64,000 nt of DNA from contig CM065304.1 in the NCBI GenBank assembly GCA_033032175.1, forward strand, positions 6,634,001 through 6,698,000, written 5' to 3'. The translations under genes and the position numbers were made by a program. This document shows, piece by piece, positions 10,873 through 21,990 of this stretch. Below the pieces are notes generated by a model. The model had not been told where the DNA came from. It did no database searches and was given only the letters and a program-made list of their open reading frames with translations. Numbering within the stretch: position 1 is the stretch's first letter; each line of letters starts with the position of its first letter. The stretch comes from Saturnia japonica (Eukaryota > Arthropoda > Insecta > Lepidoptera > Saturniidae).

Positions 10873-11450
10873 ATGGCATTAAAAATATTAAATGTTAATT
10901 TGTATGATTATGTTCCTGAAACAGGAAATTTTAATTTCCAAATCATAATAAGTTCACGTATTTTATTGCAAAAGAAAAAAGTAAGAAAACATTTATTTTT
11001 CCGCACTTCAGGTTATATATGTATTATAATTAGAATTAAATTTATCTATTTTATTTATGATTTGATATGGCATTAAAATATTATTTTATATGATTATGGT
11101 CCTGAAATCATTATTCCTTTAATACAGGAAATTTTACTTTCCAGGAATGTCAATAAGTACATATATATTTATCACAAAAGTGAAAATTAAGAAATTCAAT
11201 TTCTTTTATAGTTATCAAATTGGTTACTTCAGGGTTAAGGTCAAATATTAATGAATAATTACAAAATGTTTTTTATTAAAATAATATCTTACATGATTAT
11301 TTTCCTGAAATACTATTATTACTTTCATATAGGGTTTTTTAACTCTTATTAATTAATGAATATGTATTGCAAAAGTTAACTTAAGAAATTTAATTTTTTT
11401 TTTAATTTCAAATAGGTTATAATCATTTTTTATCGTACTTAAGGATAAGC
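10873..11450. repeat. Degenerate tandem repeat, about 190-215 bp, three copies
   Basis: Anchors of the type tgattatgttcctgaaa occur at 10905, 11091 and 11294. A second anchor (acttcaggttatat and variants) occurs near 11007, 11225 and 11427 in the same order. Copies differ by many substitutions and small indels, so this is an old tandem array. The 67-codon open frame at 10873 is a by-product of it. Confidence 0.7.
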
Positions 11451-12744
11451 TATAATTATTAAAATTTGAATATAAAATTATGATAAGCCATCCGTGTTCA
11501 CAACAAATGAACGTATTACAATATAAATTCAGTTCACTGTCTTAACCTGAAATGAATAACACGTTTATGTGTTTATTAACAATCTAATTGTACTTAAAAT
11601 AATTTACAGAACATATCTTAAACATAAGTTTTGTAAGCAGTAATAATAATATTTGTTCTGTCGCTCTTTATTGATGCGCCATGGTGAGTTAAAATATTAA
11701 TTGTTTGGTTTGTTTGAAATGCGAGAACCTTTTATTTTCGAAACTGTGAATCCGCGTTTACTCGGAGCTTACGAGAGTGAGTGATAATTGACAATTGTTT
11801 TCGAAAATTCTAGATTTTCTCAATGAAATAACTAATTCTAGGGAGTTCTCCCGAAACAATCAAATAAATATCTCGATGGTTTATCATAGATACGAACTTG
11901 TTTAATAAGGCATTCAACTATTACGTATATATTAGGGCAGAGGTTTCTGTTTTCTTACTTATCCTCATAGTCATAAATATTACGTAAGATAAAAATAAAC
12001 AAATTAATAAAAAGATTTACACTTTAGAAACTGAAAACAAATATAATGTCAACAAATAAAATGTTCAATAAAGCTTAAAAAGTGTTACTTCTTTACTGTT
12101 GGGTAGAGTGAATAATTGATTAAAACATTGTTTACGTATTATTGAAAAGCCCACTAAGATTTTCTTGATTGTCAACACCTCTCGAAATGGCTTATATCTA
12201 CAGCTCTTATCTTGAGTTCTACTTTTTTATTGTATTTATTTATACTTTATCTAGAACATTAAGTAAAATAATTTCTGAATTGTATACCGATATGCATGTA
12301 AGATTGATTATACGGGAAGAGATTTCTATTCAAAAATTCATGTACTTACAATTTAATGATGTAGCAATGTACTGGCATGTTTCTGAATAAATAAAATGCT
12401 TTCTGTGTTAATGAAATGTGTTTTAATTAGTAATTTTAAAGCTACAATAAGATACCCACAATACTTAATGAAAACCTCATTACATAGCTACTCAATAATA
12501 ACGCCTTCAGCTGAAATGAATGTCTATTTTAAGTAATTATCGTTTCGAATATCGGCTAGAATAAACCAGAGTTATAGCTTAATTTGATAAGGAACAAGAA
12601 GCAGTCTGCCATGCCAACTTAATTTCAACAAGACATACACTTTACTTAAATTAAATATACAAAACGTCTTAAATTTTAACCTAATTGTTGCCTTAATTAA
12701 AGCTTGCTCTGACATGCAAAAAATAAATAGTATAAATCATAATC
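11451..12744. other. AT-rich stretch, nothing recognised
   Basis: An open frame of 73 codons at + 12169-12390 has a hydrophobic start but no domain and no splice context that I trust. No known repeat family was recognised. Confidence 0.45.
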
Positions 12745-13240
12745 TTAATACGTGAGAAGAAAACTTCGGAAACCTTTTTAAGCGTATTGCGTGCACGGAA
12801 GTCTATGAGATTTGGTATGGTTAAAGTTTATATGGAGAGGAGTGCAGACAGCTAAAATTTATCTATAATATCTGTTACCAATATATTAAATAAAATAAAT
12901 TAATACTGCGAATCTGACAAGTGCCATTGAACTTAGACCCCCTAAACAAATGTGAAACAGACAATAGTCTATGATCAAAAAGTCGCAGATCGAATTTCTC
13001 GCTTAGGGCGATCGCTAGTATTAATAAGTGTGTAATAAAATCTAACTTATCCTAAATATTCTGATAGATTTATTATACAGCGTGTAAAATTTAAATTGGT
13101 TAGTGAGGGAAACTCTGAAACTATAAGAGATAGAGAAATAAGTTCTATAGAACCATGAAACCGATTTTAAAGATAAGAAAAAAAAGTAAATAGATAAAAA
13201 AAAATTTATACGCCATTCGGGAATCGAAACCAAACATCTA
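12745..13240 (-). repeat. Repeat family D, copy 1 (inverted)
   Basis: On the minus strand this copy runs from a ttcgattccc word near 13220 through ggttctatagaacttatttctc, gcgatcgccctaagc (13005-13012 area) and a gactttttgatcatagact block. It ends at gcgtattgcgtgcacg / attaatacgtg near 12745. The same order of words appears at 14105-14400, 32925-33130 and 43095-43500. The 141-codon minus open frame across it is a repeat by-product. Confidence 0.75.
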
Positions 13241-14104
13241 CAATATAGAATAAAAAGGTATGTCATTTTATTATGACAATTGATAGTGTAAGTTTTAAGG
13301 AATGAATGTTGCATGGAATCCCTGTCTAAAATAAAAAGAAGATGCTGAATAAAATTATTTCGTTTATAGATTTTTAAAATGATTGCCATTATACAATAAT
13401 CAACTCTTTTAGGTAGGTACCGAGTTGTTGTTACTGCAATATATATTTTCAAGTGGTGAATTCGCATTAAAATGATCTCTCTATGGCTGTTAATAGACCC
13501 TCAACACTATTGTAGTTGTTTTTTTTTTTAAATTAAGATTTAGGGTAATCCCACAAGAAAATATAAAGTGGGATTAAATTTGACGAACTCATTTATATAC
13601 CAATCCATTATTTTTTGTTATTATTTTTTAAGAAGTCGAGTTGTGATTCGAATTCTGCAGTAAATACAACGTCAAATTGCATTTAATTTAACTACTAGGC
13701 TGGATTTCTCCATAATACGGTTTTGTTCTGTAAAATTGATGATGTATGTTTGAACAACATGTATATCATAATATTAGAAGACCTGTTACAATTTCTACGT
13801 GAAATATTGGATGAAACCATAATCAAAGATCTAGTAACGGCTATAAAGACTATTTAAAAAACTCACACCTTGAAACTCCATAACACAAAAACGTTATTTA
13901 GAAGATTTGATTACTTAATGTATCCAAGAAAGTGTAAGTAGTGTATCCAAGTATCCAAGTAGTGTAGTGTGCATCAAGAAAACAGAATAATTAAATTCAG
14001 TACTTTCTTTTCATTTTAGACACAGTGTATCCTAGCAACGCTTATTCCTTAAAGCCTAAACTATCGATTGTTGTAATAAAATTACATACCTATTTTTTCT
14101 TAAC

Positions 14105-14400
14105 AATGATTGGGTTCGATTCCTGGCTCGTGTACAAGTATTTTTGAAAATCTATGAATGCAGTTTTCCTTATTTTTAAAATAGATATCATGGTTCTTTA
14201 GAACATACTTCTCTATTCCTTATAGTTTCAGAGTTATCAGTGTTATCACAGACTCATTTAAATATTACATTCTGTATACTAGTGGTCGCTCAATGATCGA
14301 AATTCGACTAGTGACTTTTTGATCATAGACTATTTTCGGTTTGACATTTGCAGTATGAACCTAAACAATCATGTAAACAGCGAATATTATATGTCGGAGA
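14105..14400 (+). repeat. Repeat family D, copy 2 (5' half)
   Basis: Begins with gggttcgattcctgg, which resembles a pol III B box, followed by tcatggttctttagaacata and tatagtttcagagtt. It continues through ggtcgctcaatgatcgaaat into gactttttgatcatagacta and tttgacatttgcag. It faces copy 1 head to head about 0.9 kb away. The 3' half present in other copies is missing. Confidence 0.75.
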
Positions 14401-14461
14401 GAGAGACATCAGGATATTCCTTGATATGTTTTTATTAACCTAAAGATATTTTTATAGGAAA

Positions 14462-15205
14462 CTAGCTGTGCCTGCGGCTGTGCTACAGAATGCTGCTGAT
14501 CGGGCACACGCGCGAAGCGTTCTACCCCCCGCTCCCGGTTATTTTAAAGGCAAAGATAGACATATTATGTTTTCTCTGATTTTTTTATACATTATAGATA
14601 TATTTAGAGGAACGCAATAAATAGGTAGAATAACAGAAAACATTTTGTTATTTCATACTGGCCATATTATATAGGTTATGTAATTTGAAAAAAGATTTTG
14701 AATAGAATTTTACTTTTTTGCTATCTGTTAATTACTTCGATACGTAGAATACGAAATTCTGGAGGTTTTTGTTGTTTTTAACAAACTTAATATTGTTAAT
14801 TTAATTTATTGAACGAATTTTAAAAGCTTATATTGTAAAAATTATTCAATTTTTTTTAATTTGCTCCTTTTTTATTGCGTTAATCTAAATATGTTCATGA
14901 GTGTAGACCTTTTCGAGATCTACTATATTGTACCTACATTCATTTGATATATCTCTTATGGTTTACTCAGCGTAAGCCATTTAAGCGCCCCAAAATCGTC
15001 ATTTGTCTGAATTGATTTGTAATTGCTCGGAACCCTATTTTTTTTCAAATCTAAAAGTAGCCTAAGTTACTCCTTATGACATCAGAGATTATCTGGAACA
15101 AACAGACAAAAACTTTATGGATTGGTCCCGTTTATACTTACATATGCATTTAATAAAAAGCTCTTATTTTGACATTACGAAAAGACACTTCAATCTTTTT
15201 TATTT
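14462..15205 (+). repeat. Repeat family C, nearly full copy
   Basis: Begins ctagctgtgcctgcggctgtg and runs through ccgctcccggttattttaaa, tatctcttatggtttactca and gcgtaagccatttaagcgcc. It ends with cagacaaaaactttatgg and aaagacacttcaatc. The same head-to-tail order occurs at 32168, 38150, 38664 and, inverted, at 57491. It has no credible coding capacity. I recognise this as a common lepidopteran interspersed repeat but cannot state its class. Confidence 0.8.
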
Positions 15206-15916
15206 GTAAAGATAATTAACAATATTGTATGCATAATATTATTACAGATTTTAAAAGTATTTGATACCAGTTTTTTTAAACATGTTGACGCTCCAACGCT
15301 GGTAGTAGGTTAAATCACATCGAGAAAAACAAATCTCCGACGGCTATGTAAAAGCTGGTTATGCTAATATAAAAACCAAATTACATCGTTATAATATAAC
15401 TAATAATACCAAACCTGAAATTAAAAAAACTCGAGTGGGTGTCGCGGGACACCGGTAGTAACAAAGTTCCTTTTGCTATATAATATTTTATTATGACAAG
15501 ATTTCTACGTACTGTTGTATGTACAGAACGAGTGCTTTATATATACTTTTTTTTTAGTTTTGAAAACAAAAGAAATGAGTGATTGTACATACATCATCGG
15601 CAATTTACATGTGTTTCGCGAATACCTTGTGTATTTCTCCAATTCCTATGTCGCAGAGTTAGAGGTGCTCAAGGTTAGCAGTCAGCCGTGCCTCACGCTC
15701 TTCACTACTTTCGCTCGATCGATATTCTTGCCATATGCTTACACTGTAAATTCAACCTAACACGTCGTTCACTACAAGTTCTGGGGCGCGTACATTTTTC
15801 TTAGTATCTAGTTCAGCAGCAAGTTTTTACTTTTTTAGAGCAATGGAATACTGAGTAAATGCCGTCCACTTTCTACCACGCATTTTACCTAAATACTAAT
15901 TATAATACAATATAAT
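15206..15916. other. No gene recognised
   Basis: The open frame at + 15515-15760 (81 codons) has no recognised domain. Around 15660-15770 base composition is more balanced, but no splice-site pair frames it convincingly. Confidence 0.35.
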
Positions 15917-16235
15917 CCGTCGCGGTGGTCGAGTGGTTTAGTCCGGTGGATTATCGATTCGATGTCCGCAGGTTCAAACCCTGACATGTATTAACAATAT
16001 TTTACTTTATTCGCGTACATTTACTAATTTATATTGGTACCACTGTCGGTCGACGGTGATGGAAAACCTTTCTGTAGTACCATTGTATTTTGGAAAAATT
16101 TTGAACTGTTGATTTCTCGGCGTTTGAAATCGCCAATACGTGGGCTAGCGTGTTGATTAAGCCCGTATGTTCCCTTGGGAAGAGGCCTTTGCCCAACAGA
16201 GAGACACTTACAGACTGAAGTTATTTCTATTATTA
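15917..16235 (+). mobile_element. tRNA-derived SINE
   Basis: The head carries an A-box-like ggtggtcgagtggtttag and a B-box-like ggttcaaaccc about 45 bp apart, as in an internal RNA polymerase III promoter. The 3' part, aggcctttgcccaacagaga and then gactgaagttatttc, is the tail I associate with lepidopteran SINEs. The head cannot fold into a proper tRNA because the 3' acceptor half is missing, so this is not a tRNA gene. SINEs move using proteins of a partner LINE. Confidence 0.8.
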
Positions 16236-16734
16236 CAGTCCGCAGGTTATAAAGTCAGTAGTTGAATCGCAAAATTCCATTTAAATCCACTTTATAACGC
16301 AATTTATCTCATAAGTCCTTTGAGAATATAAAAAAAAAATGATTTTATTTATGAACAGATATTATCAAGAAAATGTAAAAAAGTTTTACGTACCTACTTA
16401 CTGTGTAGTTCAATATAAAAAAATAGGTTTTGCAAATCCTTTACCGGAAAAGTTTGTTTAAAGCGCAAAAATACCAAACAATTACAACAGCTATCATAGA
16501 ATTTTAGAACAAAATGTAAAAATAAAACCAGTATATTTTTATTGATTATTACGCAAAGATAAAAAAATTGATTAATTTCATATATTCACTTCATTTCACT
16601 ATAGTATATGTATTCAAATTATATTACAATATTGGCTACATATACACAGATTCCTTTTTTATATGTACATAATCTAAATGAAATTTATAGACCATACAAA
16701 TGTCCGTACGTGTAAAAATGTATCATAAATGTTT
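16236..16734. other. AT-rich stretch, nothing recognised
   Basis: A-rich runs and short frames only. Confidence 0.4.
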
Positions 16735-17215
16735 ATCCGATAGCTCCTTTGATATTCTGCATCCTTTTACTTATTTTAATTCGGAAGGCGATATCAATAG
16801 GAGTAGTTCTGACCGCGCCATCAAATCTAGTTGAACAAACTTAGCTCTCGCATTTACTTCTTCTGATATGGTTGTCTCCACTCGCGTAGCTCCATAGTTC
16901 ATTCTTGATAAGGTCAGCTTGTGCCTAGACGCTCCATGTGTCGTAGTCTACTTTGGTTTGAGGTTCAATACGGTATGATGTCAACATTGTTAACCATGTA
17001 ACAAAGCGGCTACCTTTATACGCTTGTAACACCATAGGCAAGTTGAGCGATCTTCTGAAGGGTGGAGGAATTTGAGCCCCAAGCAGAGATATGTCGACAA
17101 ATAAAAAATTATCTGTTCCTTATCTGCTACAGCGGTAACTGCTTGGCGACATATTTTTATTTTGAGTATTGTAGCTAGCCTGCCAAGCGCCAGAAACTGC
17201 AACACCTCCATTTTA
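16735..17215 (-). pseudogene. Probable Ty1/copia-type gag remnant
   Basis: The minus strand reads VNARAKFVQLDLMARSELLL followed by ISPSELK-stop-VKGCRISKELSDK. This fits the capsid region of copia-type gag proteins, where a ...KARSDIxLSISPSELKQIKxC.TSxEVW pattern is usual. An in-frame stop replaces the residue after SELK, and the part further upstream (minus ORF 16990-17211) is less certain. No integrase, reverse transcriptase or LTR was found, so this is a fragment. It ends about 230 bp before the CpG-rich block at 17440. Confidence 0.55.
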
Positions 17216-17439
17216 AATTATTATTAGGGTAAACAATTATTAAAACCTCCAAAATATTATATTTGTTGAAAGGAGAACAGTCGAACAAATAAAATCGTCG
17301 ACCTCGATTATACTTTTTAAAATAGCAACTACTAAGTTATGCGCTAGGTATTTAAAAAGTTGTAATTATATATATATATATTAAAATATCTTCAAATGCA
17401 AATCTTAACTGACGCCTTATAAAGACAGTAAACTGAATA

Positions 17440-17804
17440 GCACCAGGATCACAAGTCGTGTCAATACGCGCCGTTTCCGTATGGTAGAGCTGTTTTTGTT
17501 GAATGTCAATCGTCATACAGCCTCGCTCAACAGTCTTTCGGGTTACGAATTGTAACGGTGAAAGGCGGACGACGCGAAGTGGGGGCTCAACTGGCGCGAC
17601 GTTAACTGCTGCAGTCAGTCGTAAGCGCAACTCCGATACGCCGTTTCCCGCGCTATACAACAGAGCTTACGCGCGTGTCAAATGTCAAACTTTTACTTTC
17701 GCGCGGTAACCACGATCGAATATTAAATTTAGTGCCTTTGGTGAGTGAAGTCATGGACAAGTGATTCTGTTTTTGTTGCTTGATTGTAATAGAGACTAGC
17801 GAGA
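17440..17804 (+). promoter_or_regulatory. CpG-rich promoter and 5' UTR region
   Basis: About 17440-17720 is clearly richer in GC and CpG than all surrounding DNA (ggcgcgacgtt, cgtttcccgcgc, acgcgcgtg, ttcgcgcgg) and lies just upstream of a signal-peptide start codon. A tcagt initiator-like word occurs near 17616. A three-codon upstream frame (ATG 17753, TGA 17762-17764) could dampen translation. A second GTGAGT donor-like site at 17741 could let an alternative non-coding first exon skip the coding start. Confidence 0.5.
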
Positions 17805-17859
17805 ATGTTGTTGTGTGTTGTTATTTGGAGCGTTTTTCTTGCGCCAACTCTGGCACAAG
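17805..17859 (+). CDS. First coding exon: secretory signal peptide
   Basis: ATG at 17805 opens 18 codons plus one base. They read MLLCVVIWSVFLAPTLAQ, a textbook signal peptide with a hydrophobic core and a small-residue cleavage region (PTLA). The exon ends in AAG followed by GTGAGT at 17860, a near-perfect donor, so the next intron is phase 1. The protein must be secreted or a type I membrane or adhesion-type protein, since such genes often place the signal peptide on a tiny first exon before a very long intron. The gene cannot be named, because no second exon was recognised in the remaining 46 kb. Confidence 0.7.
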
Positions 17860-19792
17860 GTGAGTAATACAATGCACAGTCACGAAATATTTTACTTAAT
17901 AAAATTTACCAAAGTTCCCACATTATACATTTCCGTTTTACTTTATACTTTAAAACGCGTTGACCTTATTATATTTTATGTAAATAACTGAAGACATTTA
18001 AAACGTAATATTCTGTTACTAAATGCAATTTACTTAGTTTGATAGTTACTGAAATATCTAATTAGAGAGGTTTATATCTGGTAATAAAAATAAACTGGCG
18101 TTGAAATATAACGTTTCAAAGTTTATGTGACTTAAGCATTGAAATTAGGAATTAGGAGCAATTCGAACTAAATAATTGTAACTTAATTGAGAGATTAGCG
18201 AAAGTTTTATTGCGGGCCAAGTTTCATATCATAATGACTTTTTTTCATATCATATCATTATATGAAGGTCGACAGTGATTACTGTATTTATAAATTAACT
18301 CTAGACGTGTATATTTAATGGAATGTTCATTTATTGTTAAAAATAAATATCAAATGAAAATTTTGGGTAAATAATGTGATGAAATAAACTGAATACTAGG
18401 GTATCTCGTGTGTGCCAGTTAATACGTTAGTATCCGGCTTAGCCTGACATGGTACCGCTTGGTCCTTGGACGCATAAAGATCACATCTAATTTAGCGTTA
18501 GTAGGTATTTAAGAGACTTGAGCGAATCACATTCGACATTATAAATTTAATGATACTTTTGCATCATTCAAAATATTGGGTATATAAACATATATGATAC
18601 ATAATTAGTTGTTGATATCAAATATATATAATAAAATTCTTAAGACGGTAAGTCTGATTTTAAAGACACATTTCTAAGAGCATTGAATTTTGTACAAGAT
18701 TTTCCTTCCTCATATAACGTGGGAGCATTGAGTACTGAGAAAGGATTTTAAAAATTAATCCCCTAAGAGAGTTCAAAGTTCCTGAAATGTTGGCGATGAG
18801 TAATTGCATCGAGTGCACAGCTTTTATTTATTTTATACTTTTATGATATGATTACACATAATACATTTCGTATTAATATAATTTTTTTTTTTTTATATTA
18901 AGTAAACTGTTATACAATATTCTAATATACTTATCACTTCCAACTGTGCTTCTTATCGGGAAACTTGTTCTAGAAACTAGATAAAATGTTTGTTCTTTAA
19001 GACAAAGAAAATAATAATTTTTCGTAACTCGGTAAGTCGAGGTGTCAAGTCGGCTTGTGTTTCCTTTTTTTTGTACCAGTTTTTACACACCACATCTGCA
19101 ATTAACAGGCATTCGTCGTATGTTGAGAATAGTGCGTGCAAAACTTGATATGTTACTCGTATTATTCCAAATTTTTTTTTGGCGTCTCTATTCCTAACTG
19201 ATACTAGTATTTATATAACCTTTTATTTTATTTCACATCTAGTTTTAATAGAACGTCGTCAGAACTGGAAATAAAATTACATATAATATATATATATGTT
19301 TCTTGGTAACACCTATGTGTTCCGATAGTTGCATTTGACAAGTCCTCTTATAATTTTGGCGTCATTTGAAAATGGTTATTTTTGAAATTGAGATCATGCT
19401 ATAGATATATTGTTACGTTTTATGTATAATATACATATAGCATGCATAAAAAAGTTTACATCGAGGCCAATAGGAAGAAAAAGCAGTCAACTTAGATAAT
19501 AAAGAACGCCGTAATTTACACGCGATTTGTTACTTTCGGTCTTTTTACCAAATCGCATTGGAATTCAGTATTTAGTAGTTAATCAAATAATAATTTGAAA
19601 TAAGTAAAAAACTAAACCATTAACTATATAACTTACTTGTGTAAGTCAATTATAAGCAACAAAATCCAATAACATAGCGTGAAACTCCAAACCTAAACTC
19701 GACAATCCCTTAATAGTATTTAAATTCAAAACGCTTCAATATTAACAATATTCTAAAGAAATTTTCAACAAGAATAATTTTGTTGTTATGCA
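17860..19792 (+). other. Probable intron of the signal-peptide gene
   Basis: AT-rich and without a supported exon. It holds poly(T) tracts and short AT microsatellites (for example near 19285). No repeat family was confidently assigned. Confidence 0.4.
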
Positions 19793-19965
19793 CTAGTTGT
19801 ACCCGCGACTTCGTTCGCGTGGATATCGGAAAACAAATAGTATTTAGTATCTTATGTGTTAATGTATGTTATAAACTATCAGTGCGCTAAATTTCATCCA
19901 AACTCATTTAATCGTTTTAGCGTGATTGAGTAACAAACATCCAAACATACAAACTTTCACATTTA
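19793..19965 (+). repeat. Interspersed repeat, left half, split by the Tc1 insertion
   Basis: Starts ctagttgtacccgcgacttc and continues through aaatttcatccaaactcatt and gattgagtaacaaacatcca to cacattta. Its missing end (ttatattagtaggatag) lies right of the Tc1 element at 21515. A second copy of the same repeat, intact across this point, lies at 21825-21990. Confidence 0.8.
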
Positions 19966-19993
19966 CACACATCAAAAAAGTCTAAGCAACATG
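19966..19993 (+). repeat. Left terminal inverted repeat of the Tc1-like element
   Basis: Starts cacacatcaaaaaagtctaa and is identical over 28 bp to the reverse complement of 21485-21512. The two ends diverge immediately inside. Confidence 0.95.
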
Positions 19994-20225
19994 CGTGATA
20001 TTACAAATTTTTCCATTTATATTAATTAATTTCTAAATATTTATTCAAACAAAGTGCGTAGGTAAGTAAACTTTTTTGTTATTGATGACATACTGGCTGG
20101 TTGTAAAAAAAAATTTGATTATGTTTTGTTTTTTCATAAAATTCAAATGACTGCGATTTTATAATTTTACCAACCATTTAAATAAAGTTAGCGACAAAAT
20201 TGAATTGTTAGATATTCTTTACGTC

Positions 20226-21243
20226 ATGAAGCGACGTCATTTGATGGTAGATGAAATGCAAAGAGCTGTAGGGATGTTGCAAGCGGGAAGTAATCAATCT
20301 CAGGTATCTCGACATTTTGGCATTCATAGAAGTGTTATTTGTCGTCTTTGGCAACGCTACAATAATACAGGAGAACACGCTGAACAGCATCCAGGCCGTA
20401 AAAGGAGTACAACCACTCGGCAAGACCGGTACATACAACTGACTGCAAGACGCCAGCCGATGTTAACCGCTCGAGAGATAAGTTTGAGGCTACAAATTTC
20501 AAGTGGTGTTGATGTAAGTCCTCAAACTGTGCGAAATCGACTGCATGAGTACGGCCTACGAGCTCGACGCCCAATCAGATGCCCACCGATACGTCACGGG
20601 AATCGCGCTCGTCGATATGAATGGTGTAGAGAACGCATAACATGAACCCAGGAACAATGGGATAAAATTATGTTTTCCGATGAGTCGCGATTCGGGTTTA
20701 AGCCTGATACAAGAAGGGTGCGAGTGTATCGTCGGCCCGGAAATACTGAAAGGCTCAGGTGCGTTCAGGAAGTTCATCCATACAGCGGCTCAACAGTTAT
20801 GTTATGGGCGGGTATTATGAAGAACAGGCGAACTGAGCTCGTTTTTTGTAAATGGAAACATGAATGCTGAAAATTACATTGAGGATATTCTCAGACCTTA
20901 TGTCTACCCATTTGCACAAACCTTTGGCTCTGATTTTAGGTTAATGCATGACAATGCGCGTTCAGTTCGGCGAACCAGTGAATACTTTGCAACGGAGAAC
21001 ATCCGGGTATTGCCCTGGCTTGCACAATCGCCAGATCTCAACCCCATCGAGCACGCATGGGACATGCTCCAGAAACGTGTTTTGAAGGACTTGGACGGAT
21101 CGACAACAACCCAACAGCTGAAGGATTTGCTACAATTCCATTGGGAGCGAATACCGCAAGATGACATAAACAGTCTCATTAATTCAATGAATAATCGTTG
21201 CCGACAAGTTATGAATAGCAGAGGAGCCCATACTTTGTATTAA
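20226..21243 (+). pseudogene. Tc1-like transposase, broken
   Basis: The preferred start is the Met at 20226 (MKRRHLMVDEMQ). Residues about 5-50 form the first helix-turn-helix (GSNQSQVSRHFGIHRSVICR). A GRKR hook follows and a second helix-turn-helix (AREISLRL, SPQTVRNRLHEYGL). The catalytic core shows FSDESRFGF (first Asp, near 20676), MHDNAR (second Asp, codon 20950-20952) and SPDLNPIEHAWD (Glu, codon 21049-21051). Damage: an in-frame TGA at 20643 where Trp is expected, a one-base excess in the T run at 20842-20847 that shifts the frame, and loss of two codons after HDNAR. The family cuts and pastes DNA at TA sites. A functional protein from this copy is unlikely. Confidence 0.93.
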
Positions 21244-21484
21244 ATTGTTCTATTCTTTCACAATAAATACATTTTCTTTAGAAATTTCATTTTGTAAGAA
21301 AAAAGTTTAGTTTCGTATGTATCTTAGTTTCTACAGTATATTATAATATAGTTCATTTCTGTTATTAAAAGAACTTATAAAGACAACAGCTGTTATTTTT
21401 ACACCATAGAACCCAAAAGAGATTATTTTAAAAATAAAAAACAACGTTATAATGTGAAGAAGCATCCTAAAATTTAAATTAGTA

Positions 21485-21512
21485 CATGTTGCTTAGACTT
21501 TTTTGATGTGTG
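21485..21512 (-). repeat. Right terminal inverted repeat of the Tc1-like element
   Basis: Reverse complement of the left repeat over 28 bp without a mismatch, followed by TA at 21513-21514. Confidence 0.95.
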
Positions 21513-21824
21513 TATTATATTAGTAGGATAGTAAATAATATAACTTTTTTTAAAGTTATGGTGCTACCCTTATTGGTAATCTAAACCAGAAAGTAAATCT
21601 TAATTTATGTTTGTAACATGGAATGTAGAGATTAAAGTGAAAACAAGAATAGAAATGTCTTCCTAGGACTTCATATGAATTTTCAACGAATAATGATTTG
21701 TTTCTGGCACTGACCGGTTGCTACTAAGGCCCGCTGACTCGCTCGGCTCGTGCATTAAGATCACAGTTCAAACGTAAACAAACCACAAACATAAATTAAG
21801 TATTGAGCATTAACAGTGGTTAAG

Positions 21825-21990
21825 CTATGACTTCTACCGGAATAAAAAGTATCCTATGTTTTAATACAGTTTATAGACTATTTGTGTTCCAAATTTCATC
21901 CAAATCCGTTTAGCCGTTTTTGATTGATTGTGTAACAAACATTAAGTAACTTTTACATTTATTATATTAGTAATAATATAAGATAGTAAA
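21825..21990 (+). repeat. Paralogous repeat copy with empty Tc1 site
   Basis: Shares aaatttcatccaaatccgtt, gattgtgtaacaaacatt and cttttacatttattatatta with the repeat split at 19965/21513. At 21958-21970 it reads straight through the point where the other copy carries the transposon. Confidence 0.75.

Larger units (their letters stand above)
19966..21512. mobile_element. Tc1-like DNA transposon, complete ends, inactive
   Basis: A 1547-bp element with perfect 28-bp terminal inverted repeats (19966-19993 and 21485-21512), flanked on both sides by TA (19964-19965 and 21513-21514), the target duplication of Tc1/mariner elements. Between them is a single transposase gene with a stop, a frameshift and a small deletion. 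Intact ends and a TA duplication show that it arrived by normal transposition and then decayed. It could in principle still be moved by a related active transposase. Confidence 0.93.

Noticed and set aside
13042..13467. A 141-codon minus frame, the longest of its region
   Set aside because: It lies across repeat family D and has a composition-driven translation without domains.
15917..15990. A tRNA gene
   Set aside because: A- and B-box words are present, but the acceptor stem cannot pair and a SINE tail follows.
20208..20777. Minus-strand frames of 73-79 codons
   Set aside because: They are antisense shadows of the Tc1-like transposase.
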